Below are positions 1-7,467 of a stretch of DNA of 31,681 nucleotides, piece after piece. Numbering within the stretch: the first letter of the stretch is position 1; every line of letters starts with the position of its first letter. Below the pieces are notes generated by a model. That model had not been told where the DNA came from, ran no database searches, and saw only the letters and a list, made by a program, of their open reading frames with translations. The translations under genes were made by a program, and so were the position numbers. The DNA is from JAFGPJ01 sp964439135 (GTDB lineage: Bacteria > Planctomycetota > Phycisphaerae > Sedimentisphaerales > Anaerobacaceae), in assembly GCA_964439135.1 (NCBI GenBank), contig CAYTNN010000023.1:1-31681 (forward strand), given 5' to 3'.

Positions 1-913
1 TGAGCCATGAATCGGTAAATAACACCAAATCATCCGTATCTATATTCGTATCGCCTGTAAGGTCGGCATGAATGCAGGGAGCGTTTTCGGCGAGTCCGCA
101 ACGCTTCCAGCAGCTCGCGAGAATAGCGTAATCATGGAAGTCAACATCGCCGTCGTAGTCGATATCGCCGGCCGGCCGGTCTATAGGAAGCAGCGAAAGC
201 ACGGCGTTTTCCAGCATCAACTTTGCCTGCTCGGTGGCGTCGTCGAAGAACTCGTATGTATTTTTCGGCAGCGCAAAGAATACGCGAGCGGCACCGGGGG
301 CGTAATAAGAATTATCATAATAAAGCGTCTCATTGCCGAGCCAGCGGGCGATTACAACGCTGCCGTTGCAGGTGGCCACGACTCTGCCGCTGCCTGCGGA
401 TGCCTGGTTCGAGTGGTCGATTTCTTTGCCCGCGGTGAATATCTCCACGGAGCCGGAAGAAGTATCAACGCCTGCGAATATCTCATCGTCGGCATAGGCG
501 ACGGCCAGATGTGTAAACGCGCTTGTGCTTATATCGTTGCCATCCAGCCAGTCCCAGTATTTATAACCATCGCTTCGGGCGAGTTTGATATTATGATTGA
601 GGATAGGCACGCCCAATCCGTTCCAGAAATCGGCGTCGGCATTATAATCTTTGCTGGAAAGGTCCCGCGAAATAATGACAAGGTCGGCAGCTTCGAGCAC
701 GAGCTTTTTTTTGTCGCTGAGGTCTTCGTTGTATCTGTCGGCGTCAAGATTAACTTCGACATTTCCTCTGTAGAGTTCCTGCAGGAATTCGGTGTAGCCT
801 CGTTCCGATTCGGCGTTGCCGGTTACGATGATGATTTTTAAAGGCTCAGCCCTTCCAACGCTCGTCAGACCCGCCAGTAGAACCAGTATTGATATCAAAA
901 ACCTGATATACAC
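1..913 (-). CDS. Secreted dockerin-domain protein, 3' end outside the window
   Basis: The minus strand is open from 913 to the window edge (about 304 codons), so the C-terminus is missing. The proposed start is GTG at 911-913: an in-frame TGA lies directly upstream and AGGGAG sits 6 nt before it. Residues 1-23 form a signal peptide (hydrophobic LISILVLLAGL, then GRAEP). The middle begins KIIIVTGNAES and contains DLVIISRD, WNGLGVPILNHN and YKYWDWL, a pattern I associate with planctomycete secreted proteins of unknown role. From about residue 248, two Asp-rich segments (DIDYDGDVDFHDYAILASCW and DLTGDTNIDTDDLVLF) match the two calcium-binding loop-helix repeats of type I dockerins. The protein is therefore probably exported and held to a cohesin-like partner or the cell surface. 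No catalytic residues were recognised. Confidence 0.75.
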   Translation of the reverse strand, partial: MYIRFLISILVLLAGLTSVGRAEPLKIIIVTGNAESERGYTEFLQELYRGNVEVNLDADRYNEDLSDKKKLVLEAADLVIISRDLSSKDYNADADFWNGLGVPILNHNIKLARSDGYKYWDWLDGNDISTSAFTHLAVAYADDEIFAGVDTSSGSVEIFTAGKEIDHSNQASAGSGRVVATCNGSVVIARWLGNETLYYDNSYYAPGAARVFFALPKNTYEFFDDATEQAKLMLENAVLSLLPIDRPAGDIDYDGDVDFHDYAILASCWKRCGLAENAPCIHADLTGDTNIDTDDLVLFTDSWL

Positions 914-1363
914 TCACCGCTCCCTGTAACTATCTTTTATGCTCTCAACGCCGATAATATAATGGACGTAATCTAACCTACCCATTTGATTATTATACTA
1001 AAAAAGCGGAATAAAATCCAGATGCTCTTGCTATATACTTTAACTGATTTATGCAGAAAATGCTGAGAAAGCGAAAAAACGCTGGAAAAACAATTGCTTC
1101 TTGTGTATCTTATTGCGGATTTTATATTGTAATTGACTCAAACTGACCGATTCGCACTGTCATCCCTGCGAAAGCAGGGATCCAGGAACGTAACGGTTTT
1201 AGTGGATTCCCGCTTTCGCGGGAATGACAGATTGTGCTATGCTATTATCATTGAACGATTTGCTTTAGCATTCGACTCAAAAACGGTCAGTTTGAGTAAT
1301 TGGTGAAAACCGGCGATGAAACCTCCGGCTAAATACTAACGACTGACGACTAAATACTGATTT
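914..1363. other. Non-coding interval between divergent genes, with an inverted-repeat element
   Basis: These 450 bases separate the minus-strand dockerin gene from the plus-strand lipid cassette and should hold both promoters. The stretch 940-1130 is AT-rich with no convincing ORF. The stretch 1131-1301 holds a nested inverted-repeat element, listed separately. Just before the first dehydratase gene is a degenerate repeat built on ACTAAATACT/ACTAACGACTGACG at about 1330-1360. I could not pick a promoter with confidence. Confidence 0.6.
1131..1301. repeat. MITE-like element with nested inverted repeats
   Basis: The outer ends are AATTGACTCAAACTGACCG (1131-1149) and CGGTCAGTTTGAGTAATT (1284-1301). 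They are inverted complements apart from one missing base. Inside, 1157-1230 is a second inverted repeat that begins CTGTCAT and ends ATGACAG and carries two hairpins: CCCTGC-GAAA-GCAGGG and a TTCCCGC/GCGGGAA stem. A related copy of the inner part lies at 31461-31523 in the opposite orientation. No ORF is present, so if it was mobile it would need a transposase in trans. Another reading is a transcribed hairpin element. Confidence 0.65.
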
Positions 1364-1828
1364 ATGAGATTTATACTGATTGACAAAGTTGTTTCGCTGG
1401 AAGCCGGCAAGCAAATAAAGGCGGTCAAGAACGTTTCTCTGTCTGAGGAATATCTCGCCGACCACTTTCCGACTTTCCCGGTCCTGCCCGGCGTGCTTCT
1501 GCTGGAAGGACTGATCGAATCGGCATCGTGGCTGGTACGACGGACGGAAAATTTCGCTCACAGCATGATATTGCTTGAACAGGCAAGGAATGTAAAGTAT
1601 AAGAGCTTTCTGGTACCCGGTTCCCAGATAGAATATACGGTCAAAGCCAGGACTATCGAAGAAAACGTCAGCAGCTTCTCCGGCTTCGGTATGTCGGAAG
1701 GCGAGAAAATTATCGAGGCTCGGTTCGCCTTGAAACATTTTAATTTAGCTGATAAAGATTCGGCAATGGCCGGGGTAGATACCCAGGTCATTGAGAGTTT
1801 GAAAAAACGGTGGGAACTGCTAAGGTAA
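1364..1828 (+). CDS. FabZ/FabA-type 3-hydroxyacyl-ACP dehydratase (first copy)
   Basis: A 154-residue hotdog-fold protein; FabZ is usually about 145-155. The FabZ active-site stretch is clear: DHFPTFPVLPGVLLLEGL, with catalytic-type His34 and Glu48. The family reaction removes water from a 3-hydroxyacyl chain on ACP. Residue 37 is Thr where most FabZ proteins have Gly (HFPG). The central helix after Glu48 (IESASWLVRR) is less typical than in housekeeping FabZ, suggesting a specialised substrate. It is the first gene of a same-strand set with an ACP 87 nt downstream. No strong Shine-Dalgarno precedes the ATG. The fold is certain; the substrate is not known. Confidence 0.85.
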   Translation: MRFILIDKVVSLEAGKQIKAVKNVSLSEEYLADHFPTFPVLPGVLLLEGLIESASWLVRRTENFAHSMILLEQARNVKYKSFLVPGSQIEYTVKARTIEENVSSFSGFGMSEGEKIIEARFALKHFNLADKDSAMAGVDTQVIESLKKRWELLR

Positions 1829-1915
1829 TTCCGTCGTTGAGAAGCAAATGACCGGGAATCAAAGTCATTTAACAAGGATTGTTACGCAATTAAAAATTCT
1901 GGAGGTAGACTAAGC

Positions 1916-2311
1916 ATGGCAATGAGTCGCGACGAAATTGAACAGCAAGTTCAGGAAGTTCTGATCGAGGCGCTGGGAGTTGACGACGATGAGGTTACGA
2001 CTGAAGCGACCTTAATGGGAGATTTGGGAGCCGAGAGCATTGACTTTTTGGACATTGTGTTTCGACTGGAAAAAGCGTTCGGAATCAAAATCCCCCGGGA
2101 AGAGTTGTTTCCCGCTGAGGATCTGATGAACAATTCCGAATTTATCCATAACGGCAAGTTGACCGAGAAGGGCCTGGCCGAACTGCGGGAAAAGATGCCG
2201 CATACGGACCTGTCGGAATTCGAGAAAGATCCTGATATTAACAAAATGGGTGATTTATTCACCGTCAATGCAATCATTAACTTCGTTGAGAATAAGCTCA
2301 ATGCGGCTTAA
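1916..2311 (+). CDS. Acyl carrier protein, extended form
   Basis: A 131-residue ACP; ordinary ACPs are about 75-85. The start is fixed by GGAGGT nine bases upstream of ATG 1916. Residues 1-70 give the usual helices, and the phosphopantetheine attachment serine is Ser41 in GAESID (most ACPs have DSLD, so the Asp before Ser is Glu here). After FPAEDL (about 64-69), a charged insert of some 45 residues precedes the last helix (FTVNAIINFVENKL). Carrying the growing chain between the neighbouring dehydratases and ketosynthases is the obvious role. The insert may be a recognition surface for those partners, which is inference. Confidence 0.9.
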   Translation: MAMSRDEIEQQVQEVLIEALGVDDDEVTTEATLMGDLGAESIDFLDIVFRLEKAFGIKIPREELFPAEDLMNNSEFIHNGKLTEKGLAELREKMPHTDLSEFEKDPDINKMGDLFTVNAIINFVENKLNAA

Positions 2312-2342
2312 TCATCGTTGCGAAAATCGTCTTTATAGTCTC

Positions 2343-2375
2343 AGCGGCAGGATGGTTCAAAGTCAATCTGCCGCT
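2343..2375 (+). other. Inverted repeat between acp and the second dehydratase
   Basis: AGCGGCAG (2343-2350) and CTGCCGCT (2368-2375) are perfect 8-bp complements around a 17-nt loop, in the 126-bp gap after the ACP gene. No U-tract follows, so it is not a standard intrinsic terminator. It could protect the 3' end of an acp transcript or act as a processing site, letting ACP be made in excess. That role is inferred. Confidence 0.35.
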
Positions 2376-2437
2376 AACTTTAATATAGGCGGGGCTGCCG
2401 ATTTGCAGTATGACGTGAAAAGAGGCCCCGGCGATAA

Positions 2438-2938
2438 ATGCGTTGGATTTGGATAGATAAATTTATTGAGTTCGAAAGCGGCAAACGTGCAGTGGCGCTC
2501 AAGAACGTCACGCTTGCCGAAGAGCATCTGCACGACCATTTTCCCGGGTTCCCGGTAATGCCGGAGAGCTTGTGCATCGAAGCGATGGCCCAGACGGCGG
2601 GGATCCTCGTCGGCGAGGCAAAGAAATTTCAGGAAAAAGTCATACTTGCAAAGATTAAGAAGGCCGTCTTTTTCGACTACGTAAAGCCGGGTGACACTAT
2701 CGAATTGGAAGCGACAATCGAATCAATCGCTCCTGAAGCGGCCAGCACAAGCGGTCGGATTACACGTTCGGAAAAGTTAATCGCCGAGATCGATTTGATG
2801 TTCAGCCATATCGACCGGAATCTGGCGGGCAAAGAATTTCCGGAGGAGAACTTCGTTTTCGGCGACGATACATCGGTTTTTCAGTCGCTTCTGCGGGATG
2901 TGCTTGCCGGTGCCGGGAAAGAGTCGGAGCAAGATTGA
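2438..2938 (+). CDS. FabZ-type 3-hydroxyacyl-ACP dehydratase (second copy)
   Basis: A 166-residue hotdog protein, clearly paralogous to the gene at 1364 (shared MRxIxIDK start and LKNVTLAEEH). The active-site run is DHFPGFPVMPESLCIEAMAQ, with His34 and Glu48. The usual PG before the catalytic helix is PE (Pro42-Glu43). The helix AMAQTAGILV is closer to standard FabZ than in the first copy, and the C-terminus carries about 15 extra acidic residues. Its TGA shares one base with the ATG of the following ketosynthase-like gene, so the two are probably translationally coupled. The two dehydratases could form a heterodimer or act at different chain lengths; the sequence does not decide. Confidence 0.85.
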   Translation: MRWIWIDKFIEFESGKRAVALKNVTLAEEHLHDHFPGFPVMPESLCIEAMAQTAGILVGEAKKFQEKVILAKIKKAVFFDYVKPGDTIELEATIESIAPEAASTSGRITRSEKLIAEIDLMFSHIDRNLAGKEFPEENFVFGDDTSVFQSLLRDVLAGAGKESEQD

Positions 2939-4251
2939 TGGATTCCGCTCGTGTAGCAATAACAGGTTTTGGACAAATCACTCCGCTCGGACTAACCGCC
3001 GGTGACACGTGGGATTCTCTTTGTGCCGGCAGGGTTGGGATAGAGGCAATTACGGCATTTGATCCCGTGGGCTTCAGTTGTAAAGTTGCTGGTCAGGTCC
3101 CCGATTATAAAATCCGGGATTATGTGCCGAAGACCCATCGCAAAGCCACTAAGCTTATGTCCAGGGACATCGAGCTGGCCGTAATTGCGGCAAAAGAGGC
3201 TTTTATTCACGCAGGCCTTGTCACCAGGGGCATCGATCCGGAGAATATCAACGTTGACCCCGAGCGTGTGGCAATCAATCTCGGCGCCGGCCTGATAAGC
3301 TGCGACCTGGTCGAACTGGCCCCCGCCGTGGCGGCAAGCGTGACAAACGGCAAGTTCGACATTCGCAAATGGGGCACCGATGGCCTCGGTCTGGTCACTC
3401 CTTTATGGCTGTTGAAATATCTGCCCAACATGCTCGCATGCCATGTCGGGATTATTCACGACATACAGGGCCCGAGTAATACAATTACCTGTGCCGAGAC
3501 GGCCGGGCATCTGGCGATAATTGAAGCGGCCCAGGTTATTGCCCGCGGAGGCAGTGACATTGCTCTGGCCGGCGGAGCAGAGGCAAAAGTCAATCCGATA
3601 ATTATGATTCGTCAGTGTCTGCTGAAAAGAGCCACAAGCGAAAACAATGATGATCCGACTTCTGCCTGCAGGCCTTTTGATGCCAACGCCAAAGGCTCGG
3701 TTTTCGGCGAAGCCGCCGGCGTCGTAATACTCGAAGAACTGAAACATGCCGAGAAACGGAATGCGAAAATTTATGCTGAACTCGTCGGCCTCGGAGAAAG
3801 CAACAGCATCAATCCTGCGTACGAACATATCGAGCCTGACGGTAAGGGTATTCGGATCGCCATAGAAAAGGCCATGGCCGAAGCGCAGATCCGCCCGGAT
3901 GATTTGGACCTGATTATCCCGCACGGCACGGGAATACCGGCTGATGACCTGGCCGAAGCAAAAGCAATTCAGGCGGTACTCGGTGACGCAGCGGAGAAAA
4001 TACCCGTCTGGCCGACCAAAAGCATGCTGAGCAACACGGGTGCGGCAAGCGGAGCGGTTGATGTTATCGCTGCGCTTTGTGCTATGCGAGATGGGAAAAT
4101 CCCCTCAGCGAAAAATTGTGATAAAAAAGCTGCCGGCTGCAATCTGAATATTATAAATCAATCGCAGGAAAAAAATATCCGATTCGCGTTGTCATGCAGC
4201 TATACCTACGGCGGACAGACCGCTGCGGTGATCTTGAAGAAAATAATTTGA
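2938..4251 (+). CDS. FabF-like ketosynthase homologue lacking one catalytic His
   Basis: A 437-residue thiolase-fold condensing-enzyme homologue. ATG 2938 overlaps the previous stop (TGATG) and is preferred to the in-frame TTG one codon earlier. In E. coli FabF the triad is Cys163, His303 and His340. Here Cys185 (TCAETAG) and His329 (HGTG) are present, but the KSMxGH motif reads KSMLSN, so the second His is Asn366; the motif Lys (Lys361) is kept. The gating loop usually written GFGG is TYGG near the C-terminus. The changes resemble chain-length-factor or regulatory partners of type II polyketide synthases, although those usually lose the Cys instead. A normal ketosynthase follows, so an alpha/beta pair is plausible. 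Decarboxylation-only or impaired activity is also possible. Confidence 0.85.
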   Translation: MDSARVAITGFGQITPLGLTAGDTWDSLCAGRVGIEAITAFDPVGFSCKVAGQVPDYKIRDYVPKTHRKATKLMSRDIELAVIAAKEAFIHAGLVTRGIDPENINVDPERVAINLGAGLISCDLVELAPAVAASVTNGKFDIRKWGTDGLGLVTPLWLLKYLPNMLACHVGIIHDIQGPSNTITCAETAGHLAIIEAAQVIARGGSDIALAGGAEAKVNPIIMIRQCLLKRATSENNDDPTSACRPFDANAKGSVFGEAAGVVILEELKHAEKRNAKIYAELVGLGESNSINPAYEHIEPDGKGIRIAIEKAMAEAQIRPDDLDLIIPHGTGIPADDLAEAKAIQAVLGDAAEKIPVWPTKSMLSNTGAASGAVDVIAALCAMRDGKIPSAKNCDKKAAGCNLNIINQSQEKNIRFALSCSYTYGGQTAAVILKKII

Positions 4252-4284
4252 ATATCCAATATCGAATAAGAATAATGGATATTC
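4250..4284 (+). other. Inverted repeat between the two ketosynthase genes
   Basis: GAATATCCA (4250-4258) and TGGATATTC (4276-4284) are perfect 9-bp complements around a 17-nt AT-rich loop, starting on the last bases of the first ketosynthase-like gene. There is no T-run, so it is unlikely to be a strong terminator. It may be an mRNA processing or stability hairpin, or a simple ATATCC-type repeat. Confidence 0.35.
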
Positions 4285-4330
4285 GTTGTTCAAAAGTTTG
4301 TTGATAGCAGAAAATTTAAAGACATAACAA

Positions 4331-5635
4331 ATGACTGAAAGAGTAGTAATAACCGGAATGGGAATTGTTTGTCCCCTGGGTCACGATGTCGAAACGCTTT
4401 GGCAAGCCATATTAGCGGGAAAAAGTGGAGTTGCTAAAACTACAATTTTCGACGCTTCGACGTTTCCCACAACATTCGATGCCGAAGTCAAAGACTACGA
4501 CTATTCACAATATACGAAAAATCCTCAACTGCACGAACACAGCAACCGAGGTTCCGGCTTCGTCGTCGGGGCGGCGGCCCAGGCTTGCCGGCAGGCGGGG
4601 ATTGATATTGAAACAGACGAGCCGAACGATGGAATAGACCGCAGCAGATTGGGAATCTATCTCGGGGCGGGCGAAGGTTCTGTTGACAATGATGTATTTT
4701 TTGCCGCAATCGCCGAAGGATGGGACTCAGAGAAAGACGAGATGGACTGGGGCCGGTGGGCACAAGTTGCTTTCGGCGGGATGCACCCGATGCGCGAGCT
4801 TGAGCAGGAGCCGAACATGCCTGCCGCTCATCTGGCTATGCTAACCGGTGCCCGTGGGCCGACACGTAGTTGCCTGACGGCCTGTGCCGCCAGTACGCAG
4901 GCTGCGGGCGAGGCGACTATGCTGATTCGCAAAGGCGACGCCGATGTGGTCATAGCAGGCGGCGCGCATTCGATGATTCACCCGCTGGGTCTGACGGGTT
5001 TCAATCGTCTGACCGCCCTGTCAACGAGAAATGACAGTCCCGAGACGGCATCGAGACCGTTCACTGCCAGCAGGGACGGCTTCGTACTCGGCGAAGGCGC
5101 AGCGATACTTATCCTTGAATCCCTCACTTCCGCGAAAAAGAGAGGTGTCGAAATACTGGCCGAAGTCATCGGCTATGGCAGCAGCTCCGATGCATTCCGT
5201 GTCACCGATATGCACGAAGAAGGCAGAGGTGCGGCCCAGGCTATTAACGCGGCACTTGCGGATGCGGGCATTACATATAAGGACATCGATTACATCAATA
5301 CCCATGGTACGAGTACCGTCGAGAATGATTCGGTCGAGACCAAGGCCATCAAAGCCGTATTCAAGGAAGAAGCGAAGAACACCCCCGCCAGCAGCGTCAA
5401 GAGCATGCTGGGCCATTTGATAGGCGCCGCCGGCGCCGCCGAGATGATTACCTGTGTCCTGGCAATCCGGGACAATGTTGTACCGCCCACAATGAATCTG
5501 AACGATCCCGATCCTGCACTCGATTTGGATTATGTCCCCAACAAAGCCAGAAAAATGCCGGTCAACATCGTAATAAACGAGTCCTTCGGATTCGGCGGAC
5601 AGAATAATGTTGTAATCGTAAAAAGATATGAATAA
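4331..5635 (+). CDS. Beta-ketoacyl-ACP synthase II-type ketosynthase with full triad
   Basis: A 434-residue FabF-family enzyme (E. coli FabF is about 413) that condenses an acyl chain with malonyl-ACP. The complete triad is visible: Cys185 in LTACAAST, His325 in THGTST and His362 in KSMLGHLIGAAGA. The C-terminal gate reads ESFGFGGQN, as in active enzymes. Compared with standard FabF, about 20 extra residues lie between 110 and 160, including DNDVFFAAIAEGWDSEKDEM. It lies 79 nt after the defective homologue, so the two products could pair as ketosynthase and chain-length-factor-like subunit. A hairpin follows the stop codon. The family is certain; the pathway is not known. Confidence 0.9.
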   Translation: MTERVVITGMGIVCPLGHDVETLWQAILAGKSGVAKTTIFDASTFPTTFDAEVKDYDYSQYTKNPQLHEHSNRGSGFVVGAAAQACRQAGIDIETDEPNDGIDRSRLGIYLGAGEGSVDNDVFFAAIAEGWDSEKDEMDWGRWAQVAFGGMHPMRELEQEPNMPAAHLAMLTGARGPTRSCLTACAASTQAAGEATMLIRKGDADVVIAGGAHSMIHPLGLTGFNRLTALSTRNDSPETASRPFTASRDGFVLGEGAAILILESLTSAKKRGVEILAEVIGYGSSSDAFRVTDMHEEGRGAAQAINAALADAGITYKDIDYINTHGTSTVENDSVETKAIKAVFKEEAKNTPASSVKSMLGHLIGAAGAAEMITCVLAIRDNVVPPTMNLNDPDPALDLDYVPNKARKMPVNIVINESFGFGGQNNVVIVKRYE

Positions 5636-5642
5636 TATTTAG

Positions 5643-5661
5643 CCGGCGGTTTTACCGCCGG
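5643..5661 (+). terminator. Putative intrinsic terminator after the ketosynthase cassette
   Basis: CCGGCGGT (5643-5650) pairs perfectly with ACCGCCGG (5654-5661) across a TTT loop, seven bases after the stop. The following tract is short (TTTATG), so termination may be partial and allow read-through into serS. Confidence 0.5.
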
Positions 5662-5678
5662 TTTATGCGAAACGAATT

Positions 5679-6947
5679 ATGATTGATATTAAGCAAATAC
5701 GTGAGAATCCGCAAAAGTTCAAGGACGCCTGTCAGGCGAAGAAATTCGCTGCCGATATCGACAGATTGATTGAAGTGGATTCGGCGCTGAAAACTGCCAG
5801 GCAGAAACTGCAGGATATTTCCACGGACAAGAACCGAATCGGCAAGTCGATTCCGAAGCTCTCGGCGGATGAAAAACAATCGGCTTTGTCACAGCTTGCA
5901 GAACTCAAGCAGGAAGAAGCGAAGTACAGTGACGACCTCGGGGGACTCCAGCCGCAGTTCGATGAGATTATGCAGCAAGTTGCTCAGCCGGCGGATGATG
6001 ATGTGCCGTTGGGTAAGGACGATACGGAAAATACCGAAATACGGAAAGAAGGCAAAGTCCGGCAGTTCAATTTCGAGATTAAAGACCATGTTCAATTAGG
6101 CCTGTCACTGGGCATGATGGATATCGAGCGGGGCGTAAAATTAGCGGGATCGAGAAATTACTTCCTGAAAGGCGACGGTGCCCTGCTGCACTGGGCGGTC
6201 CTGCGGTTTGCTATGGATTCTATGGTCGGCAAAGGTTATGTCCCCTTGTCGGTGCCGCTTCTGATGAAGGATGAGGCGATGCGGGGGACGGGCTACTATC
6301 CCGGCTCCGAGGAGCAGACCTACCGGATGGAAAAAGACCAGCTCAATCTTGTGGGCACCGCCGAGGTTCCGCTGACGGCTTACCGGATGGGTGAGATTTT
6401 GAGCGCCGACGAGCTGCCGTTGAAGTACGTTGCTTTGTCGAGCTGCTTTCGGCGCGAAGCCGGCGCCGCCGGCAAAGACACCTACGGCCTGTACCGGATC
6501 CATCAGTTCGACAAAGTCGAGCAGGTCGTAATCTGTGAAAACAGCCCCGAGACGAGCAGGAAATTCCACGAGGAGATTTTAGCCAACGCTGAGGCCGTCA
6601 TGAAGGCTCTCGACCTGCCCTACCGTATCGTCAACGTCTGCACGGGCGACCTCGGACGAGGCCAGGCCAAGAAATTCGATATCGAGACATGGATGCCCTC
6701 ACGCGGCAATTATTGCGAAACCCACAGCGCCAGCAAATTCTACGAATTCCAGGCCCGGCGAATGAATCTCCGCTACAAAGAGCCCGCCACTAAGAAGAAT
6801 GTTTTCTGTCACACGCTCAACAACACCGTCATTGCCTCGCCGCGAGTCCTGATCCCCATCATGGAGCTTTACCAGAATTCCGATGGCTCAATAACGATAC
6901 CCAAAGTTCTCCGCCCATATATGAATGGCAAAGAAAAGATCACTTAA
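5679..6947 (+). CDS. serS: Seryl-tRNA synthetase
   Basis: A 422-residue class II synthetase that charges tRNA-Ser and tRNA-Sec with serine in the cytoplasm; bacterial SerRS is about 420-430. Residues 1-105 form the typical N-terminal long-helix coiled-coil arm (MIDIKQIRENPQKF start, then alternating Lys/Glu). Motif 2 is FRREAGAAGKDTYGLYRIHQF, one residue over the quoting limit if extended, located near residues 257-277. The serine-site TAEVPLTA precedes it. Motif 3 reads NNTVIASPRVLIPIMELYQ, with its Arg. The C-terminus VLRPYMNG is standard. It lies 43 nt after the ketosynthase, separated by a weak terminator, and looks like a housekeeping neighbour rather than part of that pathway. Confidence 0.97.
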   Translation: MIDIKQIRENPQKFKDACQAKKFAADIDRLIEVDSALKTARQKLQDISTDKNRIGKSIPKLSADEKQSALSQLAELKQEEAKYSDDLGGLQPQFDEIMQQVAQPADDDVPLGKDDTENTEIRKEGKVRQFNFEIKDHVQLGLSLGMMDIERGVKLAGSRNYFLKGDGALLHWAVLRFAMDSMVGKGYVPLSVPLLMKDEAMRGTGYYPGSEEQTYRMEKDQLNLVGTAEVPLTAYRMGEILSADELPLKYVALSSCFRREAGAAGKDTYGLYRIHQFDKVEQVVICENSPETSRKFHEEILANAEAVMKALDLPYRIVNVCTGDLGRGQAKKFDIETWMPSRGNYCETHSASKFYEFQARRMNLRYKEPATKKNVFCHTLNNTVIASPRVLIPIMELYQNSDGSITIPKVLRPYMNGKEKIT

Positions 6948-6972
6948 CCTTCGTAATCCAGGGAGCATGATC

Positions 6973-7392
6973 ATGACCAAAGAAGAAGTTCTCGAATTCG
7001 CAAAGAAGAATACTATGTTCAGTCTTGCCACAACCGATGGCAGTCAGCCTCATACGCGTATGATGATGGTATGTAGAGCCGATGAGAACGGTATCTTGTT
7101 CACCACCGGCAGGGACAAGGATGTCAACGAACAATTGCAGGCCAACCCGGCAGTCGAGATGTGTTTTTACAACGCCGGCGATGAAAACCGCCAAGTCCGT
7201 ATCGAAGGCACCGTGGAGATGCTTGACGATTTGGAGTTGAAGAAACAGATTCTCGAAGACTTCCCGTTCCTGAAACCCTGGATCGAGCTCCAGGGCTACG
7301 AAGTCATGATCCCATACATCCTGAAGAACGGCAAAGCCACAACATGGTCAATGACAACTGCATTCGAACCCAAGCAGTACATCGAACTCTAA
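6973..7392 (+). CDS. Pyridoxamine 5'-phosphate oxidase-like FMN-binding protein
   Basis: A 139-residue split-barrel protein of the PPOX general stress-protein type. ATG 6973 is chosen because GGGAG lies 7 nt upstream; upstream in-frame ATGs at 6925 (inside serS) and 6967 have no usable spacing. The family pattern is visible: MFSLATTDGSQPHTRMM, then ILFTTGRDKDVNEQLQANP, CFYN, VRIEGTVEML and a C-terminal WSM segment. Members bind FMN, F420 or haem and mostly have no assigned substrate. It is shorter than true PdxH (about 210) and lacks its C-terminal region, so vitamin B6 synthesis is unlikely. It follows serS by 25 nt and is probably co-transcribed. Confidence 0.85.
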   Translation: MTKEEVLEFAKKNTMFSLATTDGSQPHTRMMMVCRADENGILFTTGRDKDVNEQLQANPAVEMCFYNAGDENRQVRIEGTVEMLDDLELKKQILEDFPFLKPWIELQGYEVMIPYILKNGKATTWSMTTAFEPKQYIEL

Positions 7393-7467
7393 ATCTGACC
7401 GGCAGCCCTTTTGCAGCTTTTTTTCGCGTACCCTGTGAACAGACCGCTTTAGTGGCAGGAGAAAATC

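Noticed and set aside
68..841. Long plus-strand ORF of 257 codons
   Set aside because: It is the antisense shadow of the dockerin-type gene, whose minus-strand frame has a signal peptide and two calcium-loop repeats.
3403..3924. 173-codon minus-strand ORF inside the first ketosynthase-like gene
   Set aside because: No recognisable domain, entirely inside a well-supported coding region on the other strand.
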